From Eutrophovita brisbanensis (GTDB lineage Bacteria; Pseudomonadota; Gammaproteobacteria; Burkholderiales; Eutrophovitaceae): a stretch of DNA of 64,000 nucleotides. The position numbers and the translations under genes are program-made. Positions within the stretch are counted from its first letter, which is position 1. Every line of letters starts with the position of its first letter. The stretch lies in assembly GCA_038147395.1 (NCBI GenBank), contig JAYQTM010000001.1, positions 1,426,001 through 1,490,000 on the forward strand. Direction: 5' to 3'. Shown piece by piece: positions 17,731 to 27,971 of this stretch. Below the pieces are notes generated by a model. The model was given only the letters and a program-made list of their open reading frames with translations, did not search any database and had not been told where the DNA came from.

Positions 17731-18614
17731 GAGGATGACTCAATGTTCTCAAGCGCCTCAATTCGCTCAGATAATGGTGGATGGGACATGAACAGTCGCG
17801 ATATAGAGGTGTTACCGGACACACCAAAGGCTTGCATCTGTTTCGGTAAGGACGAAGGTTCATAGGCTGACTGAAGCTTCTTCAATGCCATGACCATCTT
17901 ATCGCGCCCTGCAAGAAAAGCGCCTCCCTCATCTGCTCGAAATTCACGCTGCCGGCTAAACCACATCACGATGGTACTCGCGAGGATACCCAGCACAATT
18001 TCGGCAACAATCGTTGTCACCCAATAACCGATACCAGGCCCACGGCGACCTTTATTAATCGCGCTGTCGACCACATACCCGATGACTCGAGCCAGGAAGA
18101 CCACAAAAGTGTTCACAACACCCTGAATGAGCGCGAGCGTGATCATATCCCCGTTCGCAATGTGGGCGACTTCATGTCCTAAAACAGCCTCAATTTCGTC
18201 TCTCGTCATTTTTTCAAGCAATCCAGTACTTACAGCTACAAGCGAGGCGTTTTTATTCATCCCTGTTGCAAAAGCGTTTATTTCAGGCGCGTCATAAATC
18301 GCCACCTCTGGCATTCCGATGTAGGCTCGTTTCGATTGAGCTGCGACAGTTTCCAAAAGCCATCGCTCCATCTCATTAGCAGGTTGAGCGATTACTCGCG
18401 CCTTCGTCATCCACTTGGCAGACCACTTCGACATCGCTAGGGAGATAAACGAACCCCCAAAACCAATCACAAGAGAGAGGATCAGCAGCCCTGTGTAATT
18501 GATTCCGTTTTGATCGAAAATACGATCAACACCAAATAATCTCAAGGTGACATTCAGCAGAAAAACAATTGCTAAATTGGTCAATAAAAATAGTACGATC
18601 CGTTTAAACATCAT
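17727..18614 (-). CDS. htpX: HtpX, membrane-bound M48 zinc protease
   Basis: HtpX is an inner-membrane metalloprotease that removes damaged membrane proteins together with FtsH. Two N-terminal helices (about 5-25 and 40-60) precede the catalytic HEVAH at 147-151. Two further hydrophobic segments follow, and the third zinc ligand Glu lies in FRADEGGAFL. Its 295 residues match E. coli HtpX (293). The downstream DUF1992 gene overlaps it. Confidence 0.95.
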   Translation of the reverse strand: MMFKRIVLFLLTNLAIVFLLNVTLRLFGVDRIFDQNGINYTGLLILSLVIGFGGSFISLAMSKWSAKWMTKARVIAQPANEMERWLLETVAAQSKRAYIGMPEVAIYDAPEINAFATGMNKNASLVAVSTGLLEKMTRDEIEAVLGHEVAHIANGDMITLALIQGVVNTFVVFLARVIGYVVDSAINKGRRGPGIGYWVTTIVAEIVLGILASTIVMWFSRQREFRADEGGAFLAGRDKMVMALKKLQSAYEPSSLPKQMQAFGVSGNTSISRLFMSHPPLSERIEALENIESSS

Positions 18615-18656
18615 TCACCTCGGCAGTTACATTTATTCAGGTAAAACTAAGATTTC

Positions 18657-20546
18657 TTACAGCGATTCGAGTTCCGATGAAAGGGTCATCCATTCGTCCT
18701 CAAGGGCGTCAAGCTCTTTTTGCACCGTGGCACTCTTCCAAAGAGCCTCAGACAAGTTATCTTTTTCACTCTCCTCGTATAAATGGGGCTCAGCAAGAGC
18801 TTTTTCAAGCTCAATCTTGTCGGCATTTAGCCGTTCGAGCTTCGTTTCTATGCGTTTCAGACGTTGTTCAATTGGCCGTCTTTGCGCACTCGACCGATTA
18901 CGCTCCTCCGCCTCCACCCTTCTTCGCTCTTTACGAGAAATCTCATCAGTTTCACTATTAGTGATTTTCTTGGTGAGCGATTTTGACAAAAGAAATGTCG
19001 AGTACTCATCTAGATCATGATCAAAAAATTGAAGTGCGCCATCATGAATCAATCGAAATTCATCACAGACCGCACCAAGTAACGAGCGGTCATGAGACAC
19101 AAGGACCATTGCCCCTTCAAAGGTTTGAAGTGCTCGCGTTAGCGCGTACCGCATTTGCATATCAAGATGGTTTGTGGGCTCATCGAGGAGCAACACGTTG
19201 GGTTTTTGCCAGATGATCATGGCAAGTGCAAGTCGAGACCGCTCGCCCCCCGAAAATAACTCAACGTGTCGAAACACATCATCACCGAAAAACCCAAAGC
19301 CTCCCAAATAATTCCTGAACTCCTGCTCTTTGGCAAAAGGGTCCAACCTCACCATGTGCTGCATGGGCGATTCGTCGCTCCTGAGATGATCAAGAGAGTT
19401 TTGCTCAAAATAACCGATCTTCAAGTCTTTACTCTTACTGACCTCTCCACCTTGAGCCTGTAACTGTCCCGCTAAAAACCGGATAAAGGTTGACTTGCCC
19501 GCCCCATTTTTTCCAAGAAGACCGATTCGTGCCCCCTCCCTTAATTCAAAATTAATCTCACTCAAGACAACTGTGTCTCCGTATCCGAGTGTCACGGATT
19601 GAGCCGTGATCGCGGGATCTGGACGGGATAACGGCTCTCGAAATTCAAATTGAAACGGAGTCTCAACGTGAGCGGGAGATATGGTTTCAAGCTTACGGAG
19701 TTGTTTGATTCGGCTTTGCGCCTGGCGGGCTTTAGTTGCCTTAGCTCGGAAGCGCTCAATGAAGGCTTTCATTCGATCCGCCTCACGTTGCTGCTTGGCA
19801 ATCAGCGCTTTTTGTTGCGCCATCTGAGAAGCCCGTTGAATCTCGAAGTCCGAGTAATTTCCCCGATACAGTTTCAAGCCATTTCGATCAATATGGCAAA
19901 TCGATTGAACCACGTTATCAAGAAAGGATCGATCATGGGAAATTAACAGCAACGTACCCGAAAAATGCTTCAACCAAGACTCCAGCCAAATCACTGCGTC
20001 CAAATCCAAATGATTCGTCGGCTCATCCAAAAGCAAGAGATCAGAACGGCACATAAGCGCTCTCGCCAAATTCAACCTCATCCGCCAGCCGCCCGAAAAA
20101 TAATCGATCGGGTGTTCTATCTCATCTTTCGCAAAGCCCAAACCGTCCAGTAGTTGAGCTGCCCTCGCGTGCGCGCTGTATCCATCAATCGTCGCGAGCC
20201 GCTCGTGACACTCACCCAGTTTGGCTGCATCTTGTTCTTGTTCGGCCACATCAAGTGCCGACTGGATCTCCCGTAACTCTACGTCACCGTCAATGACATA
20301 ATCGATCGCCTTACGAGAACCGCCCGGTAGCTCTTGAGCCACATGGGAAACAACGAGGCCAGGCTGCATGTCAAGCGCTCCTGCGTCTTGGAATAGCTCA
20401 CCTTTCAAAAGACCAAAAAAACTACTCTTCCCCGATCCATTCGATCCGGTCACACCAATTTTATGTCTTGCGTGAAACATAAAATTTGCGTTCGTGAAGA
20501 GAATTTTCTCTCCACGTCGCAATTCAATCCCATCACCGAAGATCAA
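18657..20546 (-). CDS. ABC-F family ATPase, YheS-like
   Basis: A soluble 629-residue protein with two ABC ATPase domains and no membrane segments. Walker A is GSNGSGKSS near residue 34 and GKNGAGKST in the second half. ABC signatures are YFSGGWRMRL and LFSGGERSRL, each followed by LLLDEPTNHLD. The linker between them is the charged helical P-site tip (about 240-290), and a charged coiled-coil tail follows. ABC-F proteins act on the ribosome E site. Length and tail are closest to YheS. It lies upstream of htpX with a 42-base gap. Confidence 0.9.
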   Translation of the reverse strand: MIFGDGIELRRGEKILFTNANFMFHARHKIGVTGSNGSGKSSFFGLLKGELFQDAGALDMQPGLVVSHVAQELPGGSRKAIDYVIDGDVELREIQSALDVAEQEQDAAKLGECHERLATIDGYSAHARAAQLLDGLGFAKDEIEHPIDYFSGGWRMRLNLARALMCRSDLLLLDEPTNHLDLDAVIWLESWLKHFSGTLLLISHDRSFLDNVVQSICHIDRNGLKLYRGNYSDFEIQRASQMAQQKALIAKQQREADRMKAFIERFRAKATKARQAQSRIKQLRKLETISPAHVETPFQFEFREPLSRPDPAITAQSVTLGYGDTVVLSEINFELREGARIGLLGKNGAGKSTFIRFLAGQLQAQGGEVSKSKDLKIGYFEQNSLDHLRSDESPMQHMVRLDPFAKEQEFRNYLGGFGFFGDDVFRHVELFSGGERSRLALAMIIWQKPNVLLLDEPTNHLDMQMRYALTRALQTFEGAMVLVSHDRSLLGAVCDEFRLIHDGALQFFDHDLDEYSTFLLSKSLTKKITNSETDEISRKERRRVEAEERNRSSAQRRPIEQRLKRIETKLERLNADKIELEKALAEPHLYEESEKDNLSEALWKSATVQKELDALEDEWMTLSSELESL

Positions 20547-20591
20547 TGCGTCAACTCGATTTTATTAATGGCACCGAATCACCGTGAACTC

Positions 20592-21068
20592 TTAATGACG
20601 ATGCTCCGTTTGACGAGAAACCTTTTTGACAAGCGCTGGCACGTCCACCTTGCCTGCTTTCTCAAACTCCAATGTGACAACGCGTGCTGTTCCGTCAACA
20701 AGTTCCTCTGTCAGGTTAAAGAGCATGATATGAAGTCCACCAGGCTTAAAAACAACCCGCTCATCAGGACCAATTTCGAGACCGTTCGTGATTGCTCTCA
20801 TCTTCATGACACCATCCTCAATTTTCATGTCATGGATTTCGTTGAATTCAGCAATATTGGTACGGACACCGATCAATCTATCTGTATCAGCCCCATGGTT
20901 GTGAATCATTAGGTAAGCAGCACTCGTTGTCATTCCAGGCAGTGGCTCTTTGATCCAAGCATGCACGACATGCATTGTTGTCTCGTGATCTACGTCCCCA
21001 TGATGGGCCGCAAACGCATTCACAAAAAATAAACTCAGAAATAAAGTCGTCAAGTACCGCATTCGCAC
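20592..21068 (-). CDS. periplasmic copper chaperone, PCu(A)C family
   Basis: 158 residues with a signal peptide (about 1-20). The PCu(A)C copper site is present: IHDMKIEDGVMKM supplies His and Mets, and GGLHIMLFNL the second HxM pair. Such proteins deliver Cu(I) to cytochrome oxidase CuA sites or other cuproproteins. An unusual His-rich start of the mature chain (HHGDVDHET) and a His-containing tail could add copper binding. It is 24 bases downstream of the HupE/UreJ-like gene and probably in its operon. Confidence 0.9.
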   Translation of the reverse strand: MRMRYLTTLFLSLFFVNAFAAHHGDVDHETTMHVVHAWIKEPLPGMTTSAAYLMIHNHGADTDRLIGVRTNIAEFNEIHDMKIEDGVMKMRAITNGLEIGPDERVVFKPGGLHIMLFNLTEELVDGTARVVTLEFEKAGKVDVPALVKKVSRQTEHRH

Positions 21069-21092
21069 TCCAGATAACGAAGAAAATAAAAT

Positions 21093-22205
21093 TTAAAGAA
21101 AAACCCGTTCGATAAACCAGCCTGCTCCGAGAAGCAATACCGCAGCTGAAATGGTTAATGACAGTGTACGCTGACGCTCGAACCCAGAATTTGCGTCCCC
21201 AAAATAGCGCGTATGGAGTAACAACTTCCACATCACGACGCACACGAACACGATGATCAACTGTCCAATCTCAACGCCCAAATTAAAAGAACCAAGTGCC
21301 CAAACGAGACCGGCTTCTGGCAATCCGTAATCACGCAAGACTGACGCGAATCCAAACCCATGAATCAAGCCGAACAAAAAGGTCACCCAATACCGACGTG
21401 CGATGTCTTTAACAAAAAAGTTTTCGATTGCCACGTACACAATGCTCAACGCAATGATTGGCTCGACGATATTCCCAGGCATCGAGACAATATCCAATAC
21501 CGACAATGTCAGTGTGATCGAATGAGCGATTGTGAACGCAGTCACAACTTTAAATAGCGGCCAAAACGAACGCCCCAAAACAATGACAGCCAATAAAAAT
21601 GCGATGTGATCAAACCCAATCGCAATGTGTTCAATGCCGGACACCACAAATTTCACGACGAGATCCCAAATGGAATAACGCTCATCTGCGAGCTGGATCG
21701 ATTGAGTCACGCTATCAAGCAATCCCACAAAGCTTTGATCTCCGGTGAAACTGACCATATGTCTCGATTGGGGATCGATTTCCTGAAAGAGTTGAACATC
21801 GTAGCGAGATGGAATTTGATCAACTGCACAACGCCAAGAGACAGAAAAAATTAAGTGATCCCCATCAATCCTCGGACTCGGATCAATGTCGAATTGGGCG
21901 TCATCGGTACCACATGACACGCGATTCTTCGAACCAATATAACGCTCGATTTCCCCCATTGCATCGTTCACCAAACCCTCATCAATCGCTTCGTCCTCTC
22001 GAAGTATCACGCGATCGATAGCTACCTGGATGTCCAAGGCATTAAGCTCAAGTTCCCCGACCACTGTGGCGCCATCAAGCACGAGTCGACTACTCGATAA
22101 CTTGGTTTGATGACCAAAAGCAGAGCTTCCGCACACCAAAATGAGAGCTGCCACTAAAAAGCGTGTTAGATTCCTCTGCAACAGCCCTTTAAACCGGATA
22201 AACAT
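21093..22205 (-). CDS. HupE/UreJ-like membrane protein with N-terminal periplasmic domain
   Basis: A 370-residue protein with a signal peptide, a periplasmic domain of about 160 residues, and a C-terminal set of about six membrane helices. HIAIGFDHIAFLLAV and HGFGFASVLRDYGLP are the family's conserved His-containing helices. HupE/UreJ proteins import nickel or cobalt, but this two-domain branch is of unproven specificity. Pairing with the PCu(A)C gene argues for copper or another metal. It is divergent from the antiporter gene. Confidence 0.85.
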   Translation of the reverse strand: MFIRFKGLLQRNLTRFLVAALILVCGSSAFGHQTKLSSSRLVLDGATVVGELELNALDIQVAIDRVILREDEAIDEGLVNDAMGEIERYIGSKNRVSCGTDDAQFDIDPSPRIDGDHLIFSVSWRCAVDQIPSRYDVQLFQEIDPQSRHMVSFTGDQSFVGLLDSVTQSIQLADERYSIWDLVVKFVVSGIEHIAIGFDHIAFLLAVIVLGRSFWPLFKVVTAFTIAHSITLTLSVLDIVSMPGNIVEPIIALSIVYVAIENFFVKDIARRYWVTFLFGLIHGFGFASVLRDYGLPEAGLVWALGSFNLGVEIGQLIIVFVCVVMWKLLLHTRYFGDANSGFERQRTLSLTISAAVLLLGAGWFIERVFL

Positions 22206-22256
22206 TTGTACAACTCCTTTTGATCTCTCGCTGATATCACGACTGACGACCCCACA

Positions 22257-23510
22257 ATGGAATCTTTAAATCAACTCGCTATTATATGGTGTGGCGTTTT
22301 TTTTGCCGTATACGCCGCAAAAAAAACGCGTCTTACCTCAGTGCTATTTCTCCTGTTTGTCGGAGCCGTACTCGTCAATCTAGGTATCCTGCCTACAGAG
22401 AGCAGCGAATTCATCACAACATTCGCTGAACTCGGCATCATCGTCATCATGTTTGCTCTGGGGTTTGAAGAAAACACCTCTGATTTCATTAGCAGTATGA
22501 AACGCAGTTGGGGTATTGCTTTTTTTGGCGCCATTGCCCCATTCGCCACAGCGTACGCATGCGCGTTTTCCATTTGGGGGAATGTGAATATCGCCATCAT
22601 TTGCGGTCTGACCATGACCGCGACCGCGGTGTCTCTCACAATGGTTTCGTTAAAAAACGAGGGATTAAATCATTCGCATGCCGCCACCGGGATCATGACT
22701 TCAGCGGTAATCGACGATATTGCATCGTTAGCGCTTGTCGCCATCCTCATTCCAATCGCATCCGGCGAGGCTGCCACAACACCTACCGATATATTCTGGA
22801 TCATGATAAAAGCGATCGGATTTTTTGCGATAGTCGCATTATTGGCCTCTTTCATCCTACCCAACGAGCCTCGTGGTGTCTTTTCTAAAGTACCCTATCT
22901 AAACAAGTTCGGCGTTCGCAGTGTGTTGAAGCTCACGGGGGGAGAGCACTCGACTTTAGTGGTGCTCCTGATCGCACTCTGTGTTGGCTTGATCGCACAC
23001 CATCTTGGATTTCACCCAGCGGTGGGCGCCTACATGGCTGGACTCATACTCAAAGAAGAGTACTTTCAACTCAATCCAAATAAATCTCAGGGTCACTACC
23101 ACAATCTCGCGAAAACAATCGATAACATCGCTTTCTCTTGGATCGGTCCCATATTTTTTGTTGAACTGGGGACAAAAATTCTCCTTGACGTTGAATTACT
23201 GCTTCAAATTGCTCCATACGCAGTACTGTTCACCGCCGCAATTTTTACGAGCCAAGTCCTCTCTGCAGGGCTGGCTGCCCGCTACACCGGGGGTTTCTCA
23301 AGAAACGACAGTATTCTTATAGGATTTGGCATGCTCGGTCGAGCAGAACTCGCTTTTGTTGTCCTAAATATCGCCTACGTCCAACACCGCATCATTACCG
23401 AGCACGTGTTCTACACCCTCATGGTCACGGCGTTCTTACTGAACGTCTCTGTGCCCATCACCATAAGATGGTGGAAATCAAAATATCAGTCTTTGGAGCA
23501 ACGCGCCTAA
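22257..23510 (+). CDS. CPA2-type cation/proton antiporter
   Basis: A 417-residue Na+/H+ exchanger-family membrane protein with about 12 helices. The conserved TATAVSLTMVSL and SAVIDDIASLALVA segments include the paired acidic residues of the ion site. It lacks the C-terminal TrkA-N/RCK domains of KefB/KefC, so it is a short form. Its last four bases overlap the convergent helicase gene. Likely role: sodium or potassium and pH homeostasis in seawater. Confidence 0.9.
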   Translation: MESLNQLAIIWCGVFFAVYAAKKTRLTSVLFLLFVGAVLVNLGILPTESSEFITTFAELGIIVIMFALGFEENTSDFISSMKRSWGIAFFGAIAPFATAYACAFSIWGNVNIAIICGLTMTATAVSLTMVSLKNEGLNHSHAATGIMTSAVIDDIASLALVAILIPIASGEAATTPTDIFWIMIKAIGFFAIVALLASFILPNEPRGVFSKVPYLNKFGVRSVLKLTGGEHSTLVVLLIALCVGLIAHHLGFHPAVGAYMAGLILKEEYFQLNPNKSQGHYHNLAKTIDNIAFSWIGPIFFVELGTKILLDVELLLQIAPYAVLFTAAIFTSQVLSAGLAARYTGGFSRNDSILIGFGMLGRAELAFVVLNIAYVQHRIITEHVFYTLMVTAFLLNVSVPITIRWWKSKYQSLEQRA

Positions 23511-24745
23511 GCAGCTCTTTTTTGTCTTGATTGGCCGGTTTTTTTACGCTTTTCAAACCAGAACACGTTATCGCGTTTTTTCTTATTTTTATTACGATTT
23601 CGTTTTGGCTTATCACTGCGCACCTCTGCACCCTTGCCGTTACGTTTTTTCTCATTCGCAGCTTTAGGATTCAACAAACGATCGATCGCTTGCCATTTTC
23701 GACGATCATCTGGGGTCACCAAATTAAGCGCGAAACCAGTTGCTCCAGCTCGTGCAGTTCTGCCAATACGATGGATATAATCCTCTGGGTTCTGAGGCAA
23801 GTCGTAATTTACAACGTGCTCAATGTGCGGGATGTCCAGCCCTCTTGCCGCCACATCGGTCGCAACCAAAATCCGATATTTCTTTTGACGAAAAGAAGAA
23901 ATCACCCGATCTCTTTTTGACTGCCTTAGGTCTCCGTGTATCGCCCGAGCGTCACAACCCTCTTTGGTCAGTTTGAGAGCTAATTTCTCCGTCGCGTACT
24001 TCGTACGAACGAAAATGATGATTGACCCATCCCGCTCTTTGACTTCGTCGCACAACGTAACGAATTTTCCACCGGTGGTGACGTCAATATTCTGCTGTGT
24101 GACATTATCCGCTGCAGAACACGTCGGAGCCACAGATATGTGCTCGGGATCTTTGAGGTACTTTTGCGCGATCTTGACAATATTCTTCGGCAAGGTTGCA
24201 GAGAACAATAATGTTTGTCGCTCCACGGGCATATGGTCAAGAATATTCTCGACTTGCGGCTCAAAGCCCATATCAAGCATTCTGTCTGTTTCGTCAAGCA
24301 CGAGATAATCCGCTTCTCCTAACTTCAGACTACGACGCTCCAAATGATCATTGATGCGACCAGGCGTGCCGACGATGATTCGAGGATTTTGCCGTAACTG
24401 TGACAACTGCTTGCCCATCGAGTCACCACCAATCAAAATCGCTGTTCTAATCTTCGATTTGCGACCAACGATATCTCGAAGTTGAGTCGCCACCTGAACG
24501 GCAAGTTCTCTTGTTGGCGTCATCACAAGCGCTCTTCCCGTTGGATGACTGATGAGCTTCGCCGCGAGTGGGATACCAAAGGCCGCAGTTTTTCCGGTCC
24601 CTGTTTGTGCGGAACCGAGAATGTCTCGACCTTGGAGTATGTGTGGGATCGCGCTCGCCTGAATCGGCGTAGGTGTATCAAATTTCATGTGCGCGAGATT
24701 ATTCAATAACACCTCGGGCAAATCGAGTTCGTGAAACGAGTTCAT
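23507..24745 (-). CDS. DEAD-box ATP-dependent RNA helicase
   Basis: 412 residues from the ATG at 24745, which has AAAGGA upstream; the frame continues to 24766 without a site. It has TPTPIQASAIP, AQTGTGKT, PTRELAVQ, a DETD box in place of DEAD (VLDETDRMLDMGF), SAT, and HRIGRTARAG. The C-terminal 60 residues are very Lys/Arg-rich, typical of the RhlE/SrmB group that binds rRNA. It is the second such helicase in the window. Confidence 0.92.
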   Translation of the reverse strand: MNSFHELDLPEVLLNNLAHMKFDTPTPIQASAIPHILQGRDILGSAQTGTGKTAAFGIPLAAKLISHPTGRALVMTPTRELAVQVATQLRDIVGRKSKIRTAILIGGDSMGKQLSQLRQNPRIIVGTPGRINDHLERRSLKLGEADYLVLDETDRMLDMGFEPQVENILDHMPVERQTLLFSATLPKNIVKIAQKYLKDPEHISVAPTCSAADNVTQQNIDVTTGGKFVTLCDEVKERDGSIIIFVRTKYATEKLALKLTKEGCDARAIHGDLRQSKRDRVISSFRQKKYRILVATDVAARGLDIPHIEHVVNYDLPQNPEDYIHRIGRTARAGATGFALNLVTPDDRRKWQAIDRLLNPKAANEKKRNGKGAEVRSDKPKRNRNKNKKKRDNVFWFEKRKKTGQSRQKRAA

Positions 24746-25042
24746 TCGTGTCCTTTCAAATAGCATGACGGGCTACAAGGAGGACTCACAGAAAACAAAT
24801 ACTCAGTTTCAGAATCCTAATGCGTTCAAGAACGCAGTAACAAATAGCAAATCAATTTAATAATTCAGCCTTAGCTGATGGCGTATCTAACGCCGCGTGT
24901 ATCTTTCACTCAGGCCGGCGACAATCGTCACGCAAACCCAGAAAGCCCGCGCATTCTAGTCGAACAGAGAGAATGAGTCCACTAGATTTATGGAAGTCAA
25001 CTAAGAGTGTGTCATTCAGACGACCATCACGATGGAAATGCC
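24746..25042. other. intergenic region without a visible gene
   Basis: About 297 bases between the start of the DEAD-box helicase gene and the end of the solute-receptor gene, both on the minus strand. I see no frame with a good start site, no tRNA and no convincing terminator hairpin. It should contain the helicase promoter. Confidence 0.4.
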
Positions 25043-26290
25043 CTAGGGTCTCTCCATCACACAAGTCGTGGGCACATTGAGTTCTTCAGCCGCCACGATA
25101 GCATCTGTTTTTGGACCAATGCCGGTTGATTCAATATCAAAACTCAATCCCTCATCCTCAACGTTCACAAAAGTCGAGATGTACAGTGGTTGCGATAGTT
25201 GATGATTATCCGCCCTCATCGAAACAACGCCAGTTGGTCCCTCATAGGTCATTGTCTCTAACTGGCGAGCAACCTCTTGCACTTCAGTGGTGTTCGCGGC
25301 ATCAATACTTCGCACCAACATCTCTAGTGCATGCATCGTGCTAATGAAAAACAAATCATCCCTCGCCTCAGGAAACCGTTCTAGATACGCTGAGGCCAAC
25401 TGATCCGAGACCCCTCCCCCAGCGTTGACGTGCCATCCAGAAACTTGCTTCACCTTACCTTCAGCAGCTTCACCCATCGCAGATATCGCCCCAACGATTC
25501 CAGCGTATTGGGTGTAAAAAGTGACATCCAACCCCGCCTCCTTGGCGGCACGAACAAGAAGTGATAAGTCTGAACCCCAATTACCCGTGATCACGGTGTC
25601 CGCTCCAGAGGATCTGATCTTCGACACATAGGGCGCGAAATCTTTAATTTTCGCTAGTGGATGAAAATCATCGCCAACAATCGCAATATCAGGACGAAGA
25701 GTCCCGAGCATGTCACGAGACAAGCTAGAGATCGCGTGGCCGAAACCGTAGTCTTGGTTTAGCAGATACACCTTGTTGACACTCGTATCGTTCGCGATGT
25801 GTGAGGTAATTGCCCGCATTTTCATCGTTGCATCAGCATCAAATCTAAAATGCCAAAAATTACAACGATCGTTTGTCAAAGCCGGATCGACGGCACCGTA
25901 GTTAAGGTAGAGCACTCGATCGTCACGGTTACGCTGATTGTGTTTGAGAACCGCTTCGGTAAGCGCATTAGCTACGGCAGAGGAGTTTCCTTGCAACATA
26001 AAGGAAATATCCTGATCAACTAGCTGCTTGAATGCGATAAGCGACTCTTGGGGATTTCCCTTACCATCGAACGGGATAATCTCTAACTCTTGACCTCCTA
26101 GAACTCCTCCTCTCGCATTAATCGCATCAGCGAACAACTGAACCTCACGGAGAATATGCTCACCAACCAGCGCGAACGGGCCGGATAGCGGATCTAGGAA
26201 TCCGATTTTGATCGTTTCTCGTTTTTCACTGCAACCAGTTGATAGGATAAGAGACATCAATGTAATACTCATCACTATAAATCTTCTCAT
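25043..26290 (-). CDS. lipoprotein solute-binding protein of the branched-chain amino acid/amide (LivK) type
   Basis: 415 residues from the ATG at 26290, which follows AAAGGGGGA. The signal peptide ends in the lipobox LSTGC. The mature part starts IKIGFLDPLSGPFA, the classic Peripla_BP_6 opening, followed by GGVLGGQELE. The family captures amino acids, amides and also aromatic acids for ABC uptake. Membrane and ATPase subunits are not next to it. It is the last gene of the putative N-heterocycle operon, 37 bases after the flavin monooxygenase, so its ligand may be that operon's substrate. Confidence 0.88.
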   Translation of the reverse strand: MRRFIVMSITLMSLILSTGCSEKRETIKIGFLDPLSGPFALVGEHILREVQLFADAINARGGVLGGQELEIIPFDGKGNPQESLIAFKQLVDQDISFMLQGNSSAVANALTEAVLKHNQRNRDDRVLYLNYGAVDPALTNDRCNFWHFRFDADATMKMRAITSHIANDTSVNKVYLLNQDYGFGHAISSLSRDMLGTLRPDIAIVGDDFHPLAKIKDFAPYVSKIRSSGADTVITGNWGSDLSLLVRAAKEAGLDVTFYTQYAGIVGAISAMGEAAEGKVKQVSGWHVNAGGGVSDQLASAYLERFPEARDDLFFISTMHALEMLVRSIDAANTTEVQEVARQLETMTYEGPTGVVSMRADNHQLSQPLYISTFVNVEDEGLSFDIESTGIGPKTDAIVAAEELNVPTTCVMERP

Positions 26291-26327
26291 CACGCAATCC
26301 CCCTTTTCACTCTCTCCGCGATTCTTG

Positions 26328-27971
26328 TTAATACACGCCTCTAATCCGATCAAATAACGCATGGATGTCTTGAGGTAATTCATCTGATCTCCATGCAACG
26401 ATCATATCCGGTCGAATGATGGCGTACTCACAATCATAAAGTTGTTTCGCCTCGTCGTTTTTAATTTGAACGTATTTCATTGGCATACCCAAACCAGCAG
26501 ACACCCTCTGAAGCACGGACACATCATCATCGTTAAACGAAATGAATGTGAACCCTTGGCCAAACTCATCAAGAATGGAAACGCCCTCACTCAACCAAAT
26601 GTGAGGTGCTCTGTGACCAGGCCTCGCAGTCGGTATGTAATGCCTCGGGTCGTCCTCGGTCTCTCGTGTCCCGTCACCAACAATGATTGGAGAATCGTTG
26701 TATCGAAACCCCAGCAACGTGCCGGATGACGCGATGAGCTTTTCCTGATCCTTCAAATCTTCCCGGAGTGCCGCGCGTAACCTCTCACCCGACTCACTCT
26801 CAGCATCTAATTCGTCACCGTAGCGCATCACACCAAATAAACGATCGAAACAATCCGCCGCTTCCTGCGTGTTTCTTACCCCTACTGGATGTCTTTCGGG
26901 AAAATAACTATCTAATAGACGATCGCCTCCCCAACCCTCGACCATTGCGGCGAGCTTCCATCCTAAATTGATTGCGTCCGACACTCCAGTATTCATCCCA
27001 AATCCACCAGTTGGTGTAAATAAATGTGCCGCGTCCCCCGCCAAAAAGACGCGGTTTGATCGGTATTGATCAGCGACCAATGCGTGTGCCGTCCAAGGTT
27101 GCACAGAAATGATGTCCAAATCAGTGGAGACACCAAGCACTGCCTCAATTTTCTCCTTGGGGTCAATTTCCGACCACACCTCTGTCTCTTTCAAAATCAA
27201 GTGATAGGTGAAAGTTGTGCCACTATCCCAGTTGAGAATAAACCCAGCATGGTTTTTATGAAGTGGAAAATATATGTTCGCCCGGCCAAATTTTTGACAA
27301 TCTTTAAAGTTTGGAGCTCTGAAATAAATTGATACAAACCGAGCTAGGTCAGATCGACCGCTAAGAGCAATATTCAATTTTCGACGAATTGTTGATCGAC
27401 CACCATCACAACCAACGAGGTAACGACAACGAACGACGCTGGTTTTGTTAATCTCTGCTTCCCGCAAAGTACAAGACACACCTGTTTCATCCTGCTCAAA
27501 ATCAAGCAGTTGGTGACGGAACCGAAGTTCGGCCGAGGGCAATCTACATGCAAAATCATGCAGCACTGTTTCAACCTCGTTCTGGCCAGTAATCGTCTTT
27601 AGGTACGGAGACCACGTGTGCTCCTCTTTAACATATCCGCCTGTATCGTGAACCTCTTTGATTTTCTTAAATGGAGGTAGCGAAATTCGATGTAGCTCAT
27701 GCCCATCAAAACGAGATATCCAGTAATAATCAGCGGGCTGATCAGGAGGAATACCCGCCTCGGTAATCTGACGGTCAATATGCCAACGACGGTAGTATTC
27801 CATTGTCCGATTCGCGACGGCATTCGCTCTTGGATGCGGATTAAGCCCCTCAGATTGCTCCACCAACAGTGTCCGGATTCCTCTCCAACCCAGTTCGGCT
27901 GTCAACGAGAGGCCCACTGACCCACCGCCAACGACAAGAACATCGCATGTGTGATCAAACCCATCAGACAT
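26328..27971 (-). CDS. class A FAD-dependent aromatic monooxygenase
   Basis: 547 residues. The FAD motif GGGSVGLSLTAEL is near residues 16-28, the DG motif is CDGGRSTIRR, and the GD motif is GDAAHLFTPTGGFGMNTG. A C-terminal domain of about 150 residues follows. Length and motifs match the MhpA/TfdB/PheA group that hydroxylates phenolic or hydroxy-heteroaromatic rings with NAD(P)H. It overlaps the hydrolase gene by eight bases. In this operon it would hydroxylate a pyridine-type ring before the NicX-like cleavage, which is inference. Confidence 0.9.
   Translation of the reverse strand: MSDGFDHTCDVLVVGGGSVGLSLTAELGWRGIRTLLVEQSEGLNPHPRANAVANRTMEYYRRWHIDRQITEAGIPPDQPADYYWISRFDGHELHRISLPPFKKIKEVHDTGGYVKEEHTWSPYLKTITGQNEVETVLHDFACRLPSAELRFRHQLLDFEQDETGVSCTLREAEINKTSVVRCRYLVGCDGGRSTIRRKLNIALSGRSDLARFVSIYFRAPNFKDCQKFGRANIYFPLHKNHAGFILNWDSGTTFTYHLILKETEVWSEIDPKEKIEAVLGVSTDLDIISVQPWTAHALVADQYRSNRVFLAGDAAHLFTPTGGFGMNTGVSDAINLGWKLAAMVEGWGGDRLLDSYFPERHPVGVRNTQEAADCFDRLFGVMRYGDELDAESESGERLRAALREDLKDQEKLIASSGTLLGFRYNDSPIIVGDGTRETEDDPRHYIPTARPGHRAPHIWLSEGVSILDEFGQGFTFISFNDDDVSVLQRVSAGLGMPMKYVQIKNDEAKQLYDCEYAIIRPDMIVAWRSDELPQDIHALFDRIRGVY

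Noticed and set aside
20463..20912. 149-codon plus-strand frame spanning the ends of the ABC-F and copper chaperone genes
   Set aside because: It lies antisense to two well-supported genes and crosses their boundary.
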